Under the pieces are notes generated by a model, which worked only from the letters and a program-made list of their open reading frames with translations, was not told where the DNA came from and did no database searches. Both the position numbers and the translations under genes were made by a program. Positions 59,867 to 64,000 of a stretch of DNA of 64,000 nt are shown piece after piece (positions within the stretch are counted from its first letter, which is position 1; each line of letters opens with the position of its first letter). The stretch lies in assembly GCF_900608595.1 (NCBI RefSeq), contig NZ_UWYY01000003.1, forward strand, positions 186,001-250,000, given 5' to 3'. The DNA comes from Promicromonospora panici (lineage in GTDB: Bacteria > Actinomycetota > Actinomycetes > Actinomycetales > Cellulomonadaceae).

Positions 59867-61936
59867 ATGCCTGAAACCCCGAGCTTCGTCCCCGGGCCGC
59901 AGTACGACGGATGGCTGACCGGCGTCGACCAGATCGCCTACGGCGGCGACTACAACCCGGAGCAGTGGCCCGAGGACGTCTGGGCGGAGGACGTCCGGCT
60001 GATGAACGAGGCGGGCGTCAACCTCGTCAGCCTCGGCATCTTCAGCTGGGCGCTGCTGGAGCCGCGCGAGGGCGAGTTCGACTTCGGTTGGCTGGACCGG
60101 GTGATCGGGCTGCTGCACGCGGGCGGCGTCCGGGTGCTGCTGGCCACGCCGACGGCGGCCTCGCCGGCCTGGCTGTACGCCGCCCACCCGGACGCGCGGG
60201 TGATCGACCGGAACGGCACGCCGATGGGCCCCGGCGGGCGCGGCCTGATGGCGCCGACCGCCCCCGCGTACCGGGAGGCGGCCCTGCGCATCACCACGGC
60301 GCTGGCCGAGCGGTACGGCAAGCACCCCGCCGTCGTCGGGTGGCACGTGCACAACGAGTACGGTGCGCCGGTCTCGCTCGACTACTCGGTGCACGCCCAG
60401 CGCGCGTTCCGCGAGTGGCTGCGGGAGCGGTACGGGTCGCTCGACGCGCTGAACGCCGCCTGGGGCACCGCCTTCTGGGGCCAGCACTACGCGGACTGGG
60501 AACACGTCCAGGTCCCGGCCGCCACGGCGACGTCGGCCAACCCCGCGCAGCAGCTCGACTTCGCGCGGTTCTCCGACGCCGCCCTCCGGGCCTGCTTCGT
60601 CGCGGAGCGGGACGCGATCCGCGAGCACTCGACGGCGCCCGTCACCACGAACTTCATGGCCACGAGCTGCCCCTCGACCGACCTGTTCGCGTGGGGCCGG
60701 GAGGTCGACATCGTGTCGAACGACCACTACCTGTGGGCCGCGGACCCGCGCGGCCACGTAGGCCTGGCCATGGCGGCGGACCTGACCCGGTCCGTCGCGG
60801 GCGGCAAGCCGTGGCTGCTGCTGGAGCACTCGACGTCGGCCGTGAACTGGCAGCCCCGCAACGTCGCCAAGCGACCCGGCGAGATGGCGCGCAACTCGTT
60901 CTCCCACCTGGGCCGCGGCGCCGACTCGATCATGTTCTTCCAGTGGCGCGCCTCCCGCTCGGGTGCGGAGAAGTTCCACTCCGCGATGGTCCCCCACGCC
61001 GGGACCGAGTCGCGGGTGTGGCGCGAGGTGGTCGACCTGGGCGCCAACCTCGGCCGGCTCACCGAGCTGCGCGGCTCCCGGGTGCACGCCGACGTCGCGC
61101 TGCTGTGGGACTACGAGTCGTTCTGGGCGCAGGACCTCGAGCACCGGCCCAGCGAGGGCACGAGCCACCGCGAGCGGATCGACACCTACTACGACCGCCT
61201 CTGGCGGGACGGCCACATCGTCGACCTGGTGCGGCCGGGGCAGGACCTGTCGGGCTACAAGCTGGTCGTCGCTCCGGCGTCGTACCTGCTCAGGGCCGAC
61301 GACGCCGCGAACCTCACCGCCTACGTCGAGGCCGGCGGCACGCTGCTCGTGAGCTACTTCAGCGGCATCGTCGACGAGCACGACGCCGTGCACCCGGCGG
61401 GCTACATGGCTCCGCTGCGCGACGCGCTCGGCGTCTGGGTCGAGGAGTTCCTGCCGCTGCGGGACGGCGACTCGCTCACCGTCCGGTACGGGGCGGACGC
61501 CGCGGGGGCGGGGCCGGGCGCGACCGACCTCACCGGCACGGTCTGGGCCGATGACCTGGTGCTCGCCGGCGCCGAGCCCGTCGGCACCTACGCCGACGGC
61601 CCCAAGCCCGGCGGCGCCGCGATCACCCGGCACCGGCACGGCGCGGGCACCGGCTGGTACGTGTCGACGAACCTGGACGTCGACGCCCTGGCCACGGTCA
61701 TGGCCGATGTGTACGCGGAGGCGGGCCTGGCGCCGTCGGGCATCGTGGAGGGACTGGAGGTGGTACGCCGCACCGGGGGCGACGCCGAGTACACCGTGGC
61801 GATCAACCACACGGACGACGACGCGAAGCTGCCCCTGGCCGCACCCGCCACCGACCTGCTCACCGGCGACGCCGTCACGGGCGACGCCGACGTCCCGGCG
61901 GGCGCCGTCCGCGTGCTCCGTACCACCACCCGCTGA
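59867..61936 (+). CDS. GH42 beta-galactosidase
   Basis: 689-aa cytosolic enzyme releasing galactose from galacto-oligosaccharides. It has YGGDYNPEQWP near the N terminus, the acid/base Glu164 in GWHVHNEYGAP and the nucleophile Glu320 in PWLLLEHSTSAVNWQPRN, and FSHLGRGADSIMFFQWRASR of the GH42 barrel. The trimerisation and C-terminal domains follow. AGAGGA six bases before this ATG sets the start. No signal peptide, so it acts on imported products of the upstream galactanase. galK follows 21 bases later. Confidence 0.95.
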   Translation: MPETPSFVPGPQYDGWLTGVDQIAYGGDYNPEQWPEDVWAEDVRLMNEAGVNLVSLGIFSWALLEPREGEFDFGWLDRVIGLLHAGGVRVLLATPTAASPAWLYAAHPDARVIDRNGTPMGPGGRGLMAPTAPAYREAALRITTALAERYGKHPAVVGWHVHNEYGAPVSLDYSVHAQRAFREWLRERYGSLDALNAAWGTAFWGQHYADWEHVQVPAATATSANPAQQLDFARFSDAALRACFVAERDAIREHSTAPVTTNFMATSCPSTDLFAWGREVDIVSNDHYLWAADPRGHVGLAMAADLTRSVAGGKPWLLLEHSTSAVNWQPRNVAKRPGEMARNSFSHLGRGADSIMFFQWRASRSGAEKFHSAMVPHAGTESRVWREVVDLGANLGRLTELRGSRVHADVALLWDYESFWAQDLEHRPSEGTSHRERIDTYYDRLWRDGHIVDLVRPGQDLSGYKLVVAPASYLLRADDAANLTAYVEAGGTLLVSYFSGIVDEHDAVHPAGYMAPLRDALGVWVEEFLPLRDGDSLTVRYGADAAGAGPGATDLTGTVWADDLVLAGAEPVGTYADGPKPGGAAITRHRHGAGTGWYVSTNLDVDALATVMADVYAEAGLAPSGIVEGLEVVRRTGGDAEYTVAINHTDDDAKLPLAAPATDLLTGDAVTGDADVPAGAVRVLRTTTR

Positions 61937-61957
61937 TGTCGAGAGACAATGTTCCCC

Positions 61958-63190
61958 ATGACTGAACCGCAGTGGCTCGAGGCCTGGAGTGCCGAAGACG
62001 GCGCACGCCGGGTTGACGAGCTCTTCACCCGTTCGTTCGACGGCTCCCCCGAGGGTGTCTGGTCCGCCCCCGGCCGGGTCAACCTGATCGGCGAGCACAC
62101 CGACTACAACGCCGGGCTCTGCCTGCCTACGGCGCTTCCGCACCGCACCTACATCGCGCTGCGGCCGCGCGAGGACGACCAGGTACGGCTGGTATCGGCG
62201 CAGGCAGAGGGCGTGTGGGAGGCACGCCTGTCCAACATCGCGCCCGGCGCGGCAAGCGGCTGGGGCGCCTACGTCGCCGGCGTCGCCTGGGCCCTCGCCG
62301 AGGCGGGCCACAAGATCCGCGGCTTCGACGCCGCGGTCGACTCGTGCGTGCCGTTCGGCGCCGGGCTGAGCTCCTCCGCGGCGCTGGAGGCCGCGGTGGC
62401 GGTCGCCCTGGACGGAGTGGCGGGCCTCGGCCTCGCGGAGTCCGACGCCGGGCGTGCCGAGCTGGTCGCCGCCACCCGCCGCGCGGAGAACGAGATCGCG
62501 GGCGCGCCCACGGGCGGGCTCGACCAGTCGGCGTCGCTGCGCTGCCGCGAGGGCCACGCGCTGCTCCTCGACTTCCGGCCGGGCCTGAGCCCGCTGGAGT
62601 CCGGCGTGCCCGTGCCGTTCGACCTGGCCACGGCCGACTTGACGCTCCTGGTCGTCGACACCAGGGCTGAGCACTCGCACGTCGACGGCGAGTACGGCGC
62701 GCGCCGCGCGGCGTGCGAGCAGGCCGCGAAGCTGCTCGGGCTGGAGTCGCTCCGCGACATCGCGCCGACCCTCGGCGGGATGGGCATCGACCGGGCGCTG
62801 GCCGAGCTGGAGCCGCACGACCCCGACGGTGTCCTGAGCCGCCGCGTGCGCCACGTCGTGTCGGAGATCGACCGCACCGCGCGGTTCGCCGACCTGGTGC
62901 GGGAGGGGCGCGCGGCCGACGTCGGCCCGTTCATGCTGGCCTCGCACGCGTCCCTGCGCGACGACTACGAGGTCTCCTGCCGCGAGCTCGACCTCGTGGT
63001 CGACACGGCCATGGCCTCGGGCGCGCTCGGCGCGCGGATGACCGGCGGCGGCTTCGGCGGCAGCGCCATCGCCCTGGTCCGCCTGTCCGACGTCGACAGG
63101 GTGGCCCAGGCCGTCGCGGACGCCTTCGCGGCCGCCGACCTCACGCCCCCGGCGTTCCTCCTGGCCCCGCCGTCGGCCCCTGCGGCCTGA
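61958..63190 (+). CDS. galK: galactokinase
   Basis: 410-aa GHMP kinase that makes galactose-1-phosphate. Signature PGRVNLIGEHTDYNAG (residues ~38-53), the phosphate loop VPFGAGLSSSAALEAA and the third motif GARMTGGGFGGSAIALV are intact. GAGAGA precedes the gene by 11 bases; an ATG nine bases upstream would be too close to it. It completes the module GH53-GH42-galK that turns extracellular galactan into Leloir intermediates; galT and galE are not in the window. A repeat array follows. Confidence 0.94.
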   Translation: MTEPQWLEAWSAEDGARRVDELFTRSFDGSPEGVWSAPGRVNLIGEHTDYNAGLCLPTALPHRTYIALRPREDDQVRLVSAQAEGVWEARLSNIAPGAASGWGAYVAGVAWALAEAGHKIRGFDAAVDSCVPFGAGLSSSAALEAAVAVALDGVAGLGLAESDAGRAELVAATRRAENEIAGAPTGGLDQSASLRCREGHALLLDFRPGLSPLESGVPVPFDLATADLTLLVVDTRAEHSHVDGEYGARRAACEQAAKLLGLESLRDIAPTLGGMGIDRALAELEPHDPDGVLSRRVRHVVSEIDRTARFADLVREGRAADVGPFMLASHASLRDDYEVSCRELDLVVDTAMASGALGARMTGGGFGGSAIALVRLSDVDRVAQAVADAFAAADLTPPAFLLAPPSAPAA

Positions 63191-63202
63191 CCCCGACGCT
63201 GC

Positions 63203-63335
63203 CGAGGTAGAACTCTGGCGAGGTAGAACTCTGGCGAGGTAGAACTCTGGCGAGGTAGAACTCTGGCGAGGTAGAACTCTGGCGAGGTAGGACCGCAGCG
63301 GCGGTGCAGTTCTACCTCGCCCTGGTTCTACCTCG
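63203..63335. repeat. 16-bp tandem repeat (x5) with inverted copies
   Basis: CGAGGTAGAACTCTGG is repeated five times without error (63203-63282), a sixth copy is degenerate, and two inverted copies (GCAGTTCTACCTCG and CTGGTTCTACCTCG) follow. The RNA can fold the inverted copies onto any direct copy. It begins 12 bases after the galK stop codon. Confidence 0.85.
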
Positions 63336-63532
63336 ACAGGCGATCAGTATCTCGGAATGCATAGTAGTGTGGGTCGCGCAGCAGTGAGACCGGGAGCGGC
63401 CCAGCCGGTTCTCCGCTGCGCGCAAAGACTTGGCTTCACCCCGCACTTTCATCCCGTCCCGGCTCCGAACTGGGCTAATGTCCGCCAGGCTGCCAGTCGC
63501 AGAGCTCACTGTCCCCGCCGCGAGGAGCCCGC
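63336..63532. other. non-coding region upstream of the adaptor gene
   Basis: No gene seen; it holds the promoter region. TAGTGT in CATAGTAGTGTGG near 63360-63372 could be a -10 box. Confidence 0.4.
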
Positions 63533-64000
63533 ATGGGTGCTGTCCGCCAGTACGTCTTCCCCACCGTCCGGATCGTCATCTGGGCGGTGATCGCCGCGGC
63601 GCTCGTCGCGCTCGCCCTCAAGGGTGCCGAGCTCGACCCTCCGGACGCCCTCCAGCCCACCGGTGAGATCACGGAGTCGGTGATCCCCGTCGCCAAGGGC
63701 TCCGTCACCAACGCGGTCACGGTGCCCGCGTCGGTAATATCCGACCCGCCCGTCGAGATCAAGGCCACCGCCGACGGCGTCGTCGCCGAGATCCAGGTCG
63801 ACGACGGATCAGTCGACAAGGACGTCCGCGTCCTGTGGATCAAGACCGAGGAGCCCGTCGAGCCCGTCGTCGAGGTCGACGAGGAGAGCGGCGAGGAGAC
63901 CATCACCGAGCAGGAGCCGAAGGTCACCTGGACCTCGGCCCTCGCTCCGGTCTCCGGCACCGTCGACGTCACGGTCCTCAAGGACCAGGCGGTCACCGTG
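63533..64000 (+). CDS. HlyD/MacA-type efflux adaptor, N-terminal part (3' end outside window)
   Basis: First 156 codons of a membrane-fusion/adaptor protein. One N-terminal membrane segment (VRIVIWAVIAAALVALALKG, ~13-32) is followed by a beta-barrel/lipoyl type region: PVAKGSVTNAVTVPASVISD, TADGVVAEIQVDDGS and SALAPVSGTVDVTVLKDQAV. The acidic stretch VEVDEESGEETITEQEPK is unusual. GAGGAG five bases before the ATG supports the start. In actinobacteria these genes normally precede an ABC ATPase and permease of MacB type, expected just beyond the window. Confidence 0.85.
   Translation, partial: MGAVRQYVFPTVRIVIWAVIAAALVALALKGAELDPPDALQPTGEITESVIPVAKGSVTNAVTVPASVISDPPVEIKATADGVVAEIQVDDGSVDKDVRVLWIKTEEPVEPVVEVDEESGEETITEQEPKVTWTSALAPVSGTVDVTVLKDQAVTV

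Noticed and set aside
59795-62947. 1050-codon minus-strand open frame opposite GH42 and galK
   Set aside because: Same artefact: compositionally biased, no motifs, and it spans two well-defined plus-strand enzymes and a terminator.
63203-63335. CRISPR array
   Set aside because: The 16-bp units are directly contiguous without spacers, inverted copies follow, and no cas gene is near.

Overview
This window is high-GC actinobacterial chromosome. The evidence is WhiB7 with an AT-hook, a mycoredoxin, the AdnAB end-resection pair, UvrD2 and several Actinobacteria-restricted families (UPF0182, DUF2342, DUF3107, DUF3152), plus many genes that look leaderless. Secreted pectic-galactan enzymes and gene families familiar from Cellulomonas-type organisms suggest Micrococcales, perhaps Promicromonosporaceae or Cellulomonadaceae. 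That placement is inference, since no 16S or marker tree is available.

Left end (1-8.2 kb): the tail of an aldehyde dehydrogenase is followed by a degraded integrative element in the 3' end of an initiator tRNA-Met gene. A 38-bp copy of the tRNA 3' end at 1478-1515 repeats inside the intact tRNA at 8160-8197. Next to the tRNA lie an excisionase and the first ~50 codons of an integrase. The integrase is frameshifted and fused to a truncated cupin, so the element has lost its own recombinase. Cargo is a DUF1348-TetR operon with a tandem operator, an M20 peptidase divergent from a LysR regulator and bracketed by remnants of one IS family, and debris of IS5, IS3, LacI and mannitol-dehydrogenase-like genes.

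Core region (8.2-38 kb): a stand-alone nicotianamine-synthase-like gene precedes a block whose order parallels Mycobacterium tuberculosis Rv3193c-Rv3211: UPF0182, PDZ-Lon protease, DUF2342, ThiF-like, whiB7, uvrD2, mycoredoxin, nudC, adnB, adnA, DUF3152, DUF3107, rhlE. The whiB7 leader shows a WhiB7-type promoter, an upstream ORF and an intrinsic terminator. Inserted in this block are an XRE regulator divergent from HAD phosphatase and methyltransferase genes across a perfect operator, a PadR-DUF1700 operon, and a kinase-fold protein lacking its metal-binding Asp.

Right half (38-64 kb): PHP-MarC operon, alpha/beta hydrolase, aminopeptidase P, a stress-protein-like membrane protein, an MgtE_N/CBS-DUF1003 operon, an uncharacterised coiled-coil protein, Mrp, a DUF418 membrane protein, a GbsR-like regulator with betT-betB-betA (choline uptake and oxidation to glycine betaine), an epimerase-like protein, and a galactan module (secreted GH53 endo-galactanase, GH42 beta-galactosidase, galactokinase). 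A truncated HlyD/MacA-type adaptor gene ends the window.

Two genome-wide habits stand out. Several genes are followed by very long stem-loops or by arrays in which a locus-specific 14-20-bp word is repeated in direct and then inverted orientation. Many starts sit 6-7 bases after a TANNNT box, pointing to leaderless transcripts.
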